From Brettanomyces bruxellensis (lineage: Eukaryota; Ascomycota; Pichiomycetes; Pichiales; Pichiaceae), in NCBI RefSeq assembly GCF_011074885.1, contig NC_054690.1, forward strand, positions 5,001 to 69,000: a DNA stretch of 64,000 nucleotides, read 5' to 3'. Below, piece by piece: positions 13,002-23,117 of this stretch. Position 1 is the stretch's first letter; every line of letters starts with the position of its first letter. Under the pieces are notes generated by a model. It did not search any database. It was given only the letters and a program-made list of their open reading frames with translations, and was not told the DNA's origin. A program made the translations under genes and the position numbers.

Positions 13002-13859
13002 ATGAGTTTTAATATCGATGAAAAAATCCCATCTTTTGATGGAAAATTACTCAAGCTATCACACAATTCTCCTATTACCCATACGAAAATGTTGCTCAGC
13101 CTTTATCTTCCTCATCAATACTTTGAAAAGGCAGATAATAAGGTACTCCCTGTTATATTGTTTCTTTCTGGCCTCAACTGTTCGCCAGATAATCCAACAG
13201 AAAAAAGCTTTATCCAACCATATGCAAACATGTATGGGTTTTCTGTTCTCTTTCCAGATACGTCTCCAAGGATAAACGACGTAAGATTAAAAAAAGGGAT
13301 TGGATCTTCATTTTATTTAGATGCCACGGAAAATCCATGGTGTAAAAATTTCAAAATGTATTCCTACATTATGAAGGATTTAATTCCAAATATAGGAAAA
13401 GAATTTCCAAAGCTTGACACCGATAATATGTCAATATGTGGACACTCGATGGGTGGGTTTGGCGCTCTTATGTTCTATCTTAAAACGCCGGAAAGGTTTA
13501 AATCATGCTCGGCATTTGCGCCATTAACACATCCTAGCATCTGTCCTGGAGAAAATAAGTTCTTCAAATTATTTCTCGGATTAGCACAATCTGAATGGAA
13601 AAAATATGATCCCTGTGAACTAATAAAAACTTACAATGGTCCAAAAAGGCCGATCTTGATTCATCAGGGTACAGGAGATAAGTATTATATTGGGAAAGAA
13701 CTATTACCTGAGGATTTTGTTAAAGCATCAGAGGGAACGATCTTGGAAGGCCTCATTAATATTAAATTCAAAGATGGATATGGCCATAACTATTATCTTG
13801 TATCATCGTTTATGGCAGAGCAATGTCTATTTCATGCGAAATACCTAGGTTTGATTTAA
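13002..13859 (+). CDS. S-formylglutathione hydrolase / esterase D family protein, copy 1
   Basis: The 285-residue alpha/beta hydrolase has the length of yeast Yjl068c and human ESD, which hydrolyse S-formylglutathione to formate and glutathione. The nucleophile elbow CGHSMGG places Ser149. Asp226 (QGTGDKYY) and His262 (GYGHNYY) complete the triad. The family blocks FLSGLNC (54-60), PDTSPR (85-90), FYLDATENPW (104-113) and SAFAPLTHP (170-178) are present. No signal peptide is seen, so it is probably cytosolic. A close paralogue lies at 21278 with two anion symporters between them. No formaldehyde or formate dehydrogenase gene is in the window, so a general carboxyl- or thioesterase role on an imported substrate is possible. 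Confidence 0.87.
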   Translation: MSFNIDEKIPSFDGKLLKLSHNSPITHTKMLLSLYLPHQYFEKADNKVLPVILFLSGLNCSPDNPTEKSFIQPYANMYGFSVLFPDTSPRINDVRLKKGIGSSFYLDATENPWCKNFKMYSYIMKDLIPNIGKEFPKLDTDNMSICGHSMGGFGALMFYLKTPERFKSCSAFAPLTHPSICPGENKFFKLFLGLAQSEWKKYDPCELIKTYNGPKRPILIHQGTGDKYYIGKELLPEDFVKASEGTILEGLINIKFKDGYGHNYYLVSSFMAEQCLFHAKYLGLI

Positions 13860-13904
13860 TTTCTATTTTATACATTAAAAGGAATGATATTTATGTTATC
13901 TTAT

Positions 13905-14135
13905 ATTTGTTTGGCTATATAATTTTAATGCTGATACTTTATTATGCTTTTACCTAATATTTTGAGTGTTACAAGACTAAAGAAAGAAAAGCGAAAAAAA
14001 ATAAAAAAGGAGCGTAAAAGACTAAGGGTAGAAAAGGAAAATGCATATGTTTAAATGCCTCTAATCCTACCGAGTATGTTTTCTTGTGTACCAAACCAAA
14101 GTTCTGGGCCGTGTATTAGTCTATGTATGATTATC
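13905..14135 (-). mobile_element. Decayed copy of the 261-bp LTR-like element
   Basis: Order and wording follow the minus-strand form of the element: a GCTGATACTTTAT stretch, TATTTTGAGTGTT, ACTAAAGAAAGAAAAG, then GGAAAATGCATATGTTTAAA and CCTCTAATCCTA. Both ends are eroded and no target duplication is visible. It lies directly beside a better-preserved copy in the same orientation. Confidence 0.5.
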
Positions 14136-14160
14136 AACAAATATATTTTAATACCTTTAC

Positions 14161-14422
14161 TGTAATATTTTAGTTAATTGGTTAAAGTGTGACGCCGATT
14201 ACTTTATGAAGTTTATGTTATAGCCAGTATTATGCGCTTTTAAGGCCAAAAAAAGGAAAAGTATAAATGTAAAAAGAACTAAGTAAGAAGGTAAAATGAA
14301 CTTAATAAAAAAAGGAAAATGCGCATGCTTAAGTACCTTTAATCCTTATGAGCGATGTTTTCTTCGGCATAAACAAGACAGGGCAGCTTTACGTAGACGC
14401 GACTGTCGACGCATCTATTACA
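14161..14422 (-). mobile_element. 261-bp LTR-like element, copy 2
   Basis: It runs from TGTAATATTTTAGTTAATTG to GTCGACGCATCTATTACA, full length and reversed relative to copy 1. The flanks (TTTAC and TATCC) are not a duplication, so the insertion is old or was rearranged by recombination with the decayed neighbour. A 70-codon frame starting at 14348 overlaps its end and is not a gene. Confidence 0.8.
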
Positions 14423-15242
14423 TATCCAAATATATCTAACTTTGGTTACACAAAAGGATATTTTTCTTTTGGAGGCGCGGTTCGATTGCGGCGATGCCAT
14501 AGTTTTCAAATTTCAAAGAATTCAAAGTTACTTTATACAAAAAAGAAGGCGGTCCCTTGATGTACTGGCTTGCATTTAAGATTTCATTAAAATTGTCAAG
14601 CAGAACCAATGCGGATGTTCCGCAGCAAATTTGATCATCTGAAATATGCCACAGACCTTCAGGTTTTTGCGCTACAATTTTTTCCTTTCTGTTAAGTCAT
14701 GTAATGTGATCTTTTAACTTTACGCGGTGGATAACCTAGAAACTCTTGAATAAATTGAAAATGATTGAAGTTACCATTATATAATCCTATTCGAAAGTTC
14801 CAAATGATAAAGTAGGAATAAACGAAACAGACACTTAAAATACACATAAATAAGAATATAATCCTTATTATATCAACAGAAATATTAAATATTTATAGAT
14901 AATATAAATATATCAGAATTAATCTAAAGCTTCAAAATTATGTTTGCTTATTATTTAAAGAAACTACACATTCATAGTCCCAAAGTATTTACAAGAATGG
15001 TATCTTTTGGAGGAGATGCATAAGGCCGACTAAAACGCATTATAAGGGCCACAAAACAGCAGTTAATTGTGGCATTCTTATTCACACAATCATATTTCAG
15101 TACAGAAAAATGTAAGGTGAAGAGGATTTGAATAGCATTATAATTAATATAAATAGAACTCTCCGCCAGAACCTAAAATCGAAATTATAAATGTTCATTT
15201 TATCTTCTTTTCAAGGAAAGAACTAGAAATACAGTACAAAAT
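14423..15242. other. Upstream region of MFS transporter A
   Basis: About 0.8 kb of AT-rich DNA without a supported gene. TATA-like runs occur (for example ATATAAATATATC near 14901), but none can be assigned with confidence. Confidence 0.5.
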
Positions 15243-16802
15243 ATGTATCCATCTAATCTACAAACGCACCAAGACCGAAGTATATCGCATTCAGGAGAAT
15301 TCCATCGTATCGGTGGCTTTATTTGGGATTGCATTGCATATCCTGCAAATGAGCGAAAAATTATTTTAAAAGTTGATTGTACAATTGTTTTATGGGCATC
15401 ATTATCATCGCTCATTAAATATTTGGATAAAAGCAATTTGTCATACGCTTATAATTCGGGAATGCAGGAATACCTTGGAATTCATGGAAATGAGCTAAAC
15501 TATGCAAACACCGGATATAATATTGCCTCAATAATTTTTGGATTGCCTTGTGCTTATCTAATGAGTAAATATAACACTCGTTGGTTCATTATTACTATTG
15601 AGATTCTTTGGACAGTGATAACCTTTTGTTTTGTTGCTATCAAGACACCAAAACAAATGATTGCTCTACGAACGATTCTTGGCATCGTGGAATGTGGCCA
15701 TTTTTCGGCATTCGTTTTCTTGATTGGGACATATTATACAAAACTTGAGTGTGCTAGGCGAATGGTTGTTTTTGAACTCTTTACAATCTTAGGAGGAATG
15801 TTTGCTTCTTACATTCAAGCCGGAGCATCCACCTCCTTAAATGGTAGAGAAGGATTTCAAGGTTGGCAATGGACCTTCCTGATTGATGGAATCGTTTCCA
15901 TTTTTATTATTATTTGTCAATTCGTCTTTTTACCGGATATTTTGAGTCGGACGAAACCAAATAGATTTTTGAGCGAACATGATCTCCAGTGGTTGCAAAC
16001 AAGGAAACCCCCATTAAAAACAGAACCAGAACCAGAAAGTAGATTAGCTATTCTAAAGGAACAGTTAGGCTGGCTCAAGCAGTGGCGCGTTTGGGCATTC
16101 TGGGGATTTGGAATTTCCCAAGATATCATTTCTCTTTCGGATCAATCTACCCAATTTTGGATCAAAGGTTGGAACAAAATTAAACCCGGCTCATATACAA
16201 CTGCTCAGTACAATAATCTTACTTCCCCATTAGCTGCTGTGACGTTCTTATGTGCCGTGTTATTTGGCTGGACTTCAGATACCTTATTCAAAGGTAAAAG
16301 GTGGCCGGGTATAGCTATTTCTGGTATCTGGAGTTTCATTATAATGATAGTCCTTGCTACAATACCTGTTTATGGATCAAAGCCAATACGCTTTTTTCTA
16401 TACTATAATACCGGCGTTGCGCAGGCTGCAGCCGGTTTATATTGGTGTTACTCTCAGGAGCTTTTCGCACATAACCTTCGCCAGGCAGCATTTGTTGCCG
16501 GTGGGATTAATGTTTGGGCTTATGTTGCCAACAGCATTGTGAACAATATATGGTTTAAAACATCAAAACAACCGTTTGTACAAACAGGTCATTTTATTTC
16601 AGCTTTTTTTGCCGTGGTTTATACTGCAATAGCTCTTTGCTTAGGTCTAACACAAAAAAGATATTTGGAACATTTCAAAATTGAAGATGTAAGCTTTTTA
16701 AATAACAAGACAGATAACGCATCATCTGAGAACTTTCCATTGGAAAAAAAAAACAATGAAATACTGGAACATACTTTGATAAAAGACAAGACAAAAATTT
16801 AA
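15243..16802 (+). CDS. MFS anion:cation symporter, DAL5/FEN2/SEO1 type (A)
   Basis: The 519-residue transporter belongs to the major facilitator anion:cation symporter family, which in yeast imports allantoate, pantothenate, nicotinate, biotin, sulfonates and similar anions. The signature after helix 1, KYLDKSNLSYAYNSGMQEYL and on to GNELN (59-86), is the family hallmark. Further support comes from RTILGIVECGHFSAF near 147-161 and GWQWTFLIDG near 211-220. Twelve hydrophobic segments can be counted. It follows esterase 1 on the same strand and is followed by a second, clearly diverged family member. The substrate cannot be read from the sequence; an ester or amide acted on by the flanking esterases is a reasonable guess only. 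Confidence 0.85.
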   Translation: MYPSNLQTHQDRSISHSGEFHRIGGFIWDCIAYPANERKIILKVDCTIVLWASLSSLIKYLDKSNLSYAYNSGMQEYLGIHGNELNYANTGYNIASIIFGLPCAYLMSKYNTRWFIITIEILWTVITFCFVAIKTPKQMIALRTILGIVECGHFSAFVFLIGTYYTKLECARRMVVFELFTILGGMFASYIQAGASTSLNGREGFQGWQWTFLIDGIVSIFIIICQFVFLPDILSRTKPNRFLSEHDLQWLQTRKPPLKTEPEPESRLAILKEQLGWLKQWRVWAFWGFGISQDIISLSDQSTQFWIKGWNKIKPGSYTTAQYNNLTSPLAAVTFLCAVLFGWTSDTLFKGKRWPGIAISGIWSFIIMIVLATIPVYGSKPIRFFLYYNTGVAQAAAGLYWCYSQELFAHNLRQAAFVAGGINVWAYVANSIVNNIWFKTSKQPFVQTGHFISAFFAVVYTAIALCLGLTQKRYLEHFKIEDVSFLNNKTDNASSENFPLEKKNNEILEHTLIKDKTKI

Positions 16803-18155
16803 AGGTTAGAGCTGGAACTCACTCAAATCCGTTTTGTGCAGAAGAATCCTTAACTCACCTTTTTTTTTATAACTTATGTATTATTTCTTACTCAGTTAAT
16901 CGTTACTGTTGTCGACAATTTATGATTGTTAATTAGTATTGATTTGTGTCAAATGACTAGGAAAAGGAAAGATCAAAGTAAAAGTTAAAGAAGTATGGAT
17001 AAAAGGAATAATGTGCATAATTAAGAACCAAAATCTTGTTGAGTGAGCCTTTCTTGGTCCAGAATTAAGATGATGTAGCATTTTGGATGCAGCTTATTTA
17101 TATTTTTATGACTTCTCCTTCTGGAAACCTTTGAATTTCTTTCTCTATAAGTAAGCAATTAATTATTTGCATATAAGTTTTGTCATTAGGTAATTAATCA
17201 TCTTACTATGAATTCATTAATTTAATTTTTTAGATACATTCAAGGCTACCAATGTCAGCTCTTTTGATACTTTTTACATTTGAACTCCATAAAATTTTTA
17301 TGCATTACTTCCCAAATTGATTCAAACGTAAAACTTAAGTCCTTAAGAAATACTACGTATTCCGCATCCCTTATAATTCAAGAATAAAAAAGCATTTCTT
17401 TCGTAAGTAATCTAATCTAAAGCATACAAAACATGAATGAAATAGTCTTTAAAGAAATATGCAGTATGTGCTCCTTCCTCAAGTTATTTCCAAACTCATT
17501 TTTTTATTACTCTTATTTTATTCCTACATTATCCAAGTCTTAGATAAAACCACTTGCATCCAACATAATCTTCATTAATAGCAATTTTCTAAAATTTTAC
17601 ATTCAGCTTTAAATTGGGTGTTGACTCAGTCCCTTTTATTTCGAATCTAAAATAATTGAGAATACATTCCTAAAAGAGGAAATATGATGGACTCATACTA
17701 TGAACTGTGGTTTTAATTATATACTTGTGGCAATATTGATAAGTGTATCCTTCATATCAGCAGAAAACTAAAGCTAGAAATAAAATATTTAAAAAAAAAT
17801 TGTGGCTGTTCATTAGTGGAGGTTCCGCCTTCATGGTTGACAACGAAATCTTGATGTACATTCAGAAACATTAAATTATGAACTGAAGATTATATCCTAT
17901 TATAGGGAATATCAATCATCCTTTCTTTGCAGCTAAGTAACAATGTGAGGTACTGTGGTGTCAAACCTTACAGTGTTATTATTTTAATTTGAGGAGAAGT
18001 TTTGCTAGCCTATCAAGCACATACTAAGATGTACATATATATATAGGAGGTCGCTACATAATTCATATATATTAGAGAAAAATAACTGAGGAGTAAATAT
18101 AATAAAGCCTGTTTTAGATCACAATCTGTATAGAAAGGACCAAAAAATTTGAAAC
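16803..18155. other. Intergenic region between the two DAL5-type transporters
   Basis: It contains no supported gene. At about 16910-17095 a decayed minus-strand copy of the 261-bp element can be followed (GACTAGGAAAAGG, GGATAAAAGGAATAATGTGC, TTAAGAACC, CTTGTTGAGTGAGCC). ATGTACATATATATATAGG near 18030 is a TATA-rich element about 120 bp upstream of the next ATG. Confidence 0.5.
16910..17095 (-). mobile_element. Strongly decayed 261-bp LTR-like element
   Basis: Several words keep the order of the element's minus-strand form (AGGAAAGATCAAAGTAAAAG, then AAAGGAATAATGTGCATAAT, then AACCAAAATCTTGTTGAG), but ends and duplication are lost. Confidence 0.35.
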
Positions 18156-19811
18156 ATGTCAATTTTCAGTTCCCTTAAGGAGTTTTGGAATAGCCTAAAA
18201 ACGGCTGATCCACTGACTTTGAGAACAGAATATATTGATATTGATGTCAAACGGGAAAGAAAGCCAATTAGGAAAACCACAAAATTTCAAAAGCACCCCT
18301 TCTTCACTGTTTTCAATTTCTACCCCTCAAATTACAGTACGGCAGAAAAGAAGCTCCTTCTAAAATTCGATATTAGTGTTTTTTTATTTATGTGTGCTTC
18401 AACTTTTACTAAGAACCTTGATAATGCTAATATCTCTACTGCATATGTGTCAGGTATGAAGGAGGACATTCATGTTGTTGGAAATGAGCTTAACATTTTT
18501 AGTACAATGTATACCGTTGGTTATGCTCTCTTTCAAATTCCACTTACATTACTTATAACTAAGCCACAGCTTTCTCGATATTTACTTATACTATGTGAAT
18601 TTGCGTGGGGAATTCTTACACTTGGAAATGCATTTGTAAAGACCCCTCAACAAGTCTACGCAATTAGGTTTTTAATTGGTGTTACTGAAGCTTGTTCGTA
18701 TCCAGCATCATATGTTATATTTAGCTCATACTTGACTGATCAGGAACTATTTACGAGGGCCGGATTTTATGGTGCATTTGGCACCGCAGGAAGTGCCGTT
18801 AGTGGTAGCTTGCAAACAAGAATGAGAGATAGTTTAGAAGGAGTGTGTGGACTTGCTGGATGGAGATGGCAATTCATCATGGATTTTGTTTTAACAATGG
18901 GGGTTACAGTATATGGGTTTTTCTTATTTCCAGGAATTCCAACCTCATGTAGGAAGTTTGGCTTATTTACTGAAGACGATATGATATTTGCAAGAAAGAG
19001 GGTGGAAAAAAAAATTGCTATCCCAAGAAAATTTGACAGAAAGGCATTGAAGGAGACGTTTGGTACTTGGCAACTATATGTTTTTACCATATTACAAACT
19101 TTGCATCATTCGTGTTACTATTTCAATGGTGGAAAGCTTTATATGGCATCAAGAAAAGATTTATATACCACTGATGATGTTACAAACTGGCATACATACA
19201 TGAGTCTCATTGGTATTCCTTGCGCTATCTTTATCTCTCCATTGGTTGAATGGCTTGGTAAATTACCTGTTGTATTCGTGATTTACATTATTGGTTATTA
19301 TGCGGCTATAGTTACAGTAGTTTGGAATGTCAAGGAATCAGTTCTATTATCTTCATTTTTCTTGATTCATGTGGTCCGTGATGGGCTTTCTCAAGTTTAT
19401 TATGCTTGGGCTGCTTCTCTATGCAGGGATGATGTTGAAAAGAAGGCATTAGTCCTTTCAATCATGCAGGCAATATGTTATGCTACTAATTCCTGGGTCA
19501 CCCCTCTTCAATACAACACTAAATGGTCACCTAGATTTAAAGTTGGGTACATAGCTAATCTAGTCATAGTGATATGTACCAGTATTTGGTTTGTCGTCAC
19601 GTGGATTTTCGATCATTACGATCTACAACTAATTCCAAAATATGCTGGTCATAGGCATCTTGATAAAGAAGGTAACATGCAGGCTTCAGAATCACAATTA
19701 CTCAATGACAATATTATCAACATCGGAAATGAGAATGTTCAAAGAACTGATTCATCATGTTCACTTATTCAATCGGTGACATACCTTTCTAGCACTAAAG
19801 AAAAAAAATAA
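18156..19811 (+). CDS. MFS anion:cation symporter, DAL5/FEN2/VHT1 type (B)
   Basis: The 551-residue transporter has a 70-residue cytoplasmic N-terminus and about twelve hydrophobic segments. The family signature NLDNANISTAYVSGMKED through VGNELN lies at 87-113. RFLIGVTEACSYPAS and GWRWQFIMD are further family blocks. It is more like Fen2/Seo1/Vht1 proteins than its neighbour A and is not a recent duplicate of it. The hydrophilic C-terminal tail ends in a serine-rich stretch. By family it imports a small organic anion with protons at the plasma membrane; the exact substrate is unknown. It lies between transporter A and esterase 2, all on the plus strand. Confidence 0.85.
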   Translation: MSIFSSLKEFWNSLKTADPLTLRTEYIDIDVKRERKPIRKTTKFQKHPFFTVFNFYPSNYSTAEKKLLLKFDISVFLFMCASTFTKNLDNANISTAYVSGMKEDIHVVGNELNIFSTMYTVGYALFQIPLTLLITKPQLSRYLLILCEFAWGILTLGNAFVKTPQQVYAIRFLIGVTEACSYPASYVIFSSYLTDQELFTRAGFYGAFGTAGSAVSGSLQTRMRDSLEGVCGLAGWRWQFIMDFVLTMGVTVYGFFLFPGIPTSCRKFGLFTEDDMIFARKRVEKKIAIPRKFDRKALKETFGTWQLYVFTILQTLHHSCYYFNGGKLYMASRKDLYTTDDVTNWHTYMSLIGIPCAIFISPLVEWLGKLPVVFVIYIIGYYAAIVTVVWNVKESVLLSSFFLIHVVRDGLSQVYYAWAASLCRDDVEKKALVLSIMQAICYATNSWVTPLQYNTKWSPRFKVGYIANLVIVICTSIWFVVTWIFDHYDLQLIPKYAGHRHLDKEGNMQASESQLLNDNIINIGNENVQRTDSSCSLIQSVTYLSSTKEKK

Positions 19812-21277
19812 TAATCAGTGAGCATTGATTCGATTTTCGATGAACTTCTTCTTTGTTTCGTGTGTGAATTCTTCTGCATCCTATGGCTTGAATGCATGCT
19901 ATATATAGGGGTGTGTATTATATTTTTATTGTTCATTATTTTTATTATCGTTTTTATCGTTCAGTATAGAGTGAGAATCTATACAAATCATTTCCCCTGA
20001 ATAGATAGAAATGGAATTCTCTTTTAATCTACTTTGGTGGTGTTACATCATAAGTTTCTTTATTAACAATATAAAAGTATGCTTTCATTATAAAATTCAT
20101 TATTTAATGTACTTAATTAGTACAAGGTTTTGTTGCAATTTTCAAGCAAAGAAACAGATCAATAACAACCAATCTTAACTTAAGCATGCACTTTCCCTCT
20201 TATTTGGCCTTCCTAGCCGCTTATATTTTTCATTTATTTTCGTAAGTTAAGCCCTCTTTTCTTTCAAAAGCATATAAATTTACATCTTCGGAATGATTGA
20301 TAAAGAATTGTGCAGCCATTTCAACCAATGTGTATTATATTAACGAAGCAGTCATTAAAAATAGTAAAGCCGGTTCATGAGTAAAGTTCTACTTGCGTAA
20401 TCAGAACCTATTTTTGCTCCTCTTGAAAAATACACGTGATTTTTCATCATTGTCATCTGTCCCTTCTATTTGCAATTTACCGTTCTGTTAAAGTTCAACT
20501 TAATACTGGAAACCATTGTGGTACATCAAATTGCGACCTCGCAAGCCCTTCAATGTTATCACCTTTTTGGTATTGAGATCTAGATAGAAGTCTCCGCACA
20601 AAAATTTCTGTGGCCTTTTTCTGGAAATGCCAGGCTTCTTTTAAATATGATGGCAACCTGTGCAATATTAAAGCCCCATCCATCGATTGCAGAGGCAAAA
20701 ATGATTCTCTCCAACTCAATCTACAGCATTTTTTTATCTATTTGGCACAATTCTTAGCTCGGTATGATACTCAAAAGCATTCTGGTCTTTGCATCCAAAT
20801 CACTTTATACCCCGGATGTAGGCGAGAGGGACATACTTATTTCATTACTCAAGAATAAAGTTGCTGAGCCTGGGCTCGATAGAACTTGTATTTTGGCTAA
20901 AGGTGTTCTTATCATCCCTAAACATATCATCACTGAATGTAGATTTTAGTGAGCGCTTGTTTACAGCATATATTTTAGGAAGTGGTTCGAAATCCATGGA
21001 GCTAAGGAATACGAACACCTTCAAATACCACCACATTTATGATATTAAAATTTGAGAGTACATCCCTACCTCTTATCCCGAGTTGAAAATAAAGCTCTCG
21101 GGGAAAGGCAAACTTGGTCAGAAAAAAAAAAGACGGACTGCCAAAATGTCAAGGAATAAATCGATCAAATTTAACTCAGACATGATGCGATTCTACATTA
21201 AAGTGATCAAAGTATAATAATATTCTTTAAAGGTATCCAAATCTATCAATTCATGAGGTATTCACTCACAATTAGAT
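19812..21277. other. Intergenic region upstream of esterase 2
   Basis: It contains no supported gene. From about 20490 to 21060 several overlapping frames of 60-80 codons are open on both strands and the stretch is less AT-rich than its surroundings. This might be a decayed gene, but no domain is recognisable. A CACGTG lies at 20433-20438. Confidence 0.45.
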
Positions 21278-22135
21278 ATGAATTTCAACATATTCGAACA
21301 AAAAGAGTCATTTGGGGGTAAGCTACTCAAACTGACTCATAATTCATCTGTAACACATACAACGATGACCTTAAATTTGTACCTACCTCATCAATACTTT
21401 GATTGTCATACAGCAGAGTCCTTACCAATTATCCTATTTTTAGCGGGATTTGGCTGTAACCCAAATAATCCATCTGAGAAAAGCTTTATACAACCATATG
21501 CGAATGAGTACGGTTTTGCTGTACTTATGCCAGATACATCTCCCAGAGTTAAAGATGGGCAGTATAAGTTAGGTGATGGTGCTAATTTTTATCTTGATGC
21601 GACTCAGAAACCTTGGGATAAGATGTTTAACATGTACTCATATATCATTAAGGATCTTATCCCAAATATAGGAAAGAGCTTTAAAATTTTAGACTTAAAG
21701 AGAATGTCTATTTGTGGTCATTCAATGGGTGGTCTTGGATCACTACTGCTATTTCTTAAGAATCCAAATTTATTTAAATGCTGCTCTGCATTTGCTCCTT
21801 TGACTCATCCGATGGTTTGTCCAGGGGAGAATAAGTATTTTAAGATATATCTTGGTTCAGATAAGCTTGAATGGTCAAAATATGACCCTTGTGAGTTAAT
21901 TAAGGCTTATGTTGGACCTAAAAGACCAATTCTAATTTTTCAAGGCACAAGTGATAAATTTTATATTGGTAAAGAACTTCTTCCTGAACAATTTTTAAAA
22001 TCATCGAAAGGTACATTACTTGAAGGACTCGTTGATCTTCGGCTTGAAAAAGGTTACGATCATTCTTATTATTTTGTATCATCATTCATGTCTGAGACAT
22101 GTGCTTTTCATGCTAAATATCTAGGTTTAGCGTGA
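21278..22135 (+). CDS. S-formylglutathione hydrolase / esterase D family protein, copy 2
   Basis: The 285 residues align without gaps to copy 1 at 13002 and are roughly two thirds to 70 percent identical by eye. The triad is intact: Ser149 in CGHSMGG, Asp226 in QGTSDKFY, His262 in GYDHSYY. Here the residue before the catalytic His is Asp, as in the canonical enzymes (GYDHSYYF), whereas copy 1 has Gly. PDTSPR, FYLDATQKPW and SAFAPLTHP are conserved. The canonical reaction is S-formylglutathione to formate plus glutathione, and activity on other esters is known for the family. Old divergence together with an intact triad suggests both copies are under selection. Confidence 0.87.
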   Translation: MNFNIFEQKESFGGKLLKLTHNSSVTHTTMTLNLYLPHQYFDCHTAESLPIILFLAGFGCNPNNPSEKSFIQPYANEYGFAVLMPDTSPRVKDGQYKLGDGANFYLDATQKPWDKMFNMYSYIIKDLIPNIGKSFKILDLKRMSICGHSMGGLGSLLLFLKNPNLFKCCSAFAPLTHPMVCPGENKYFKIYLGSDKLEWSKYDPCELIKAYVGPKRPILIFQGTSDKFYIGKELLPEQFLKSSKGTLLEGLVDLRLEKGYDHSYYFVSSFMSETCAFHAKYLGLA

Positions 22136-22858
22136 ATTTTGAAGTGTAATCCTTTCAATTCTGAATGGAGTTGACTATCTTACCATTGACTGGGTATATT
22201 GGTGTGATCTGTTCTGTAGTAATGATCAATGCCGTTTCTTATTATTCGTAAAAAAGTTTTCTAAAGGCTTTATGACTGGCACTGCCAACTAGTTGAGTGC
22301 CAAATAATGTAAAGAGGTAAAATAATGACAGACTAATAGTAGAGAAGTTGTTAAAGATCGTATGAGATTTGTCAGTTGTGTATGATTATTACTGCAAATA
22401 TCCGTTCACGTTAAGGGTAGAAAATCTTGATCATAAATTGGGAGAGTAAACTAGGTCCTGAGAGGTCCTGCAACCTATTATATGATCTTATGCATCTGTA
22501 TGAATAATATCTACAATTCATTGATATCTTTCTTAATATGTTGGAGACTATATTCTATGGATCATCATTTACATGCTCTACAAGTTTCGGTGAAGTTTGA
22601 GATACTTGCATATTTCCACTCATTTATTCTATTACTTTTGAAGAGATACACAAAAGAGTAAAAATAAGGATAAAAAAGGGTACATAGAGTACGATGCGAT
22701 GAAGTTTTTTCTGGGCACAGAACAAAGAATATCAAAGCATTTTAGATGCCACTTCCAACCGATATAACATTATAAACTATTTACCTTATAAAACAGTACA
22801 GAAAGGAGAACATAATTATTAAAAGAAAGTTAATCAAGGTATTAAACTGCATACACAT

Positions 22859-23117
22859 TGTAACAGGTACGTCTTCAGTCGTGTCTACATAAGGCTGCTC
22901 TCTCTTGTTTATGCCCAAGAAAGCATCCCTCATAAGGATTAAAGGTATTTAGGTATGCGCATTTCCCCTACTTAGTAAGTTCATTTTACCTTCTTACTTA
23001 GTTCTTTTACTTTTATACTTTTCCTTTCTTTAGCCTTAAAAACGCCCAATACTAGTTATAATATAAACTTCATAAAGTAATCAGCGTCACGCTTAAACCA
23101 ATTAACTAAAATATTCA
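22859..23117 (+). mobile_element. 261-bp LTR-like element, copy 3
   Basis: It runs from TGTAACAGGTACGTCTTCAG to TTAACTAAAATATTCA and is close to full length. The conserved inner blocks CATAAGGATTAAAGGTATTT, TTTCCTTTCTTTAGCC and ACTTCATAAAGTAATCAGCG are present. No target duplication is seen. Confidence 0.75.

Noticed and set aside
20490..21060. A decayed protein gene upstream of esterase 2
   Set aside because: Several frames are open on both strands, but none gives a recognisable domain and no joined reading could be supported.
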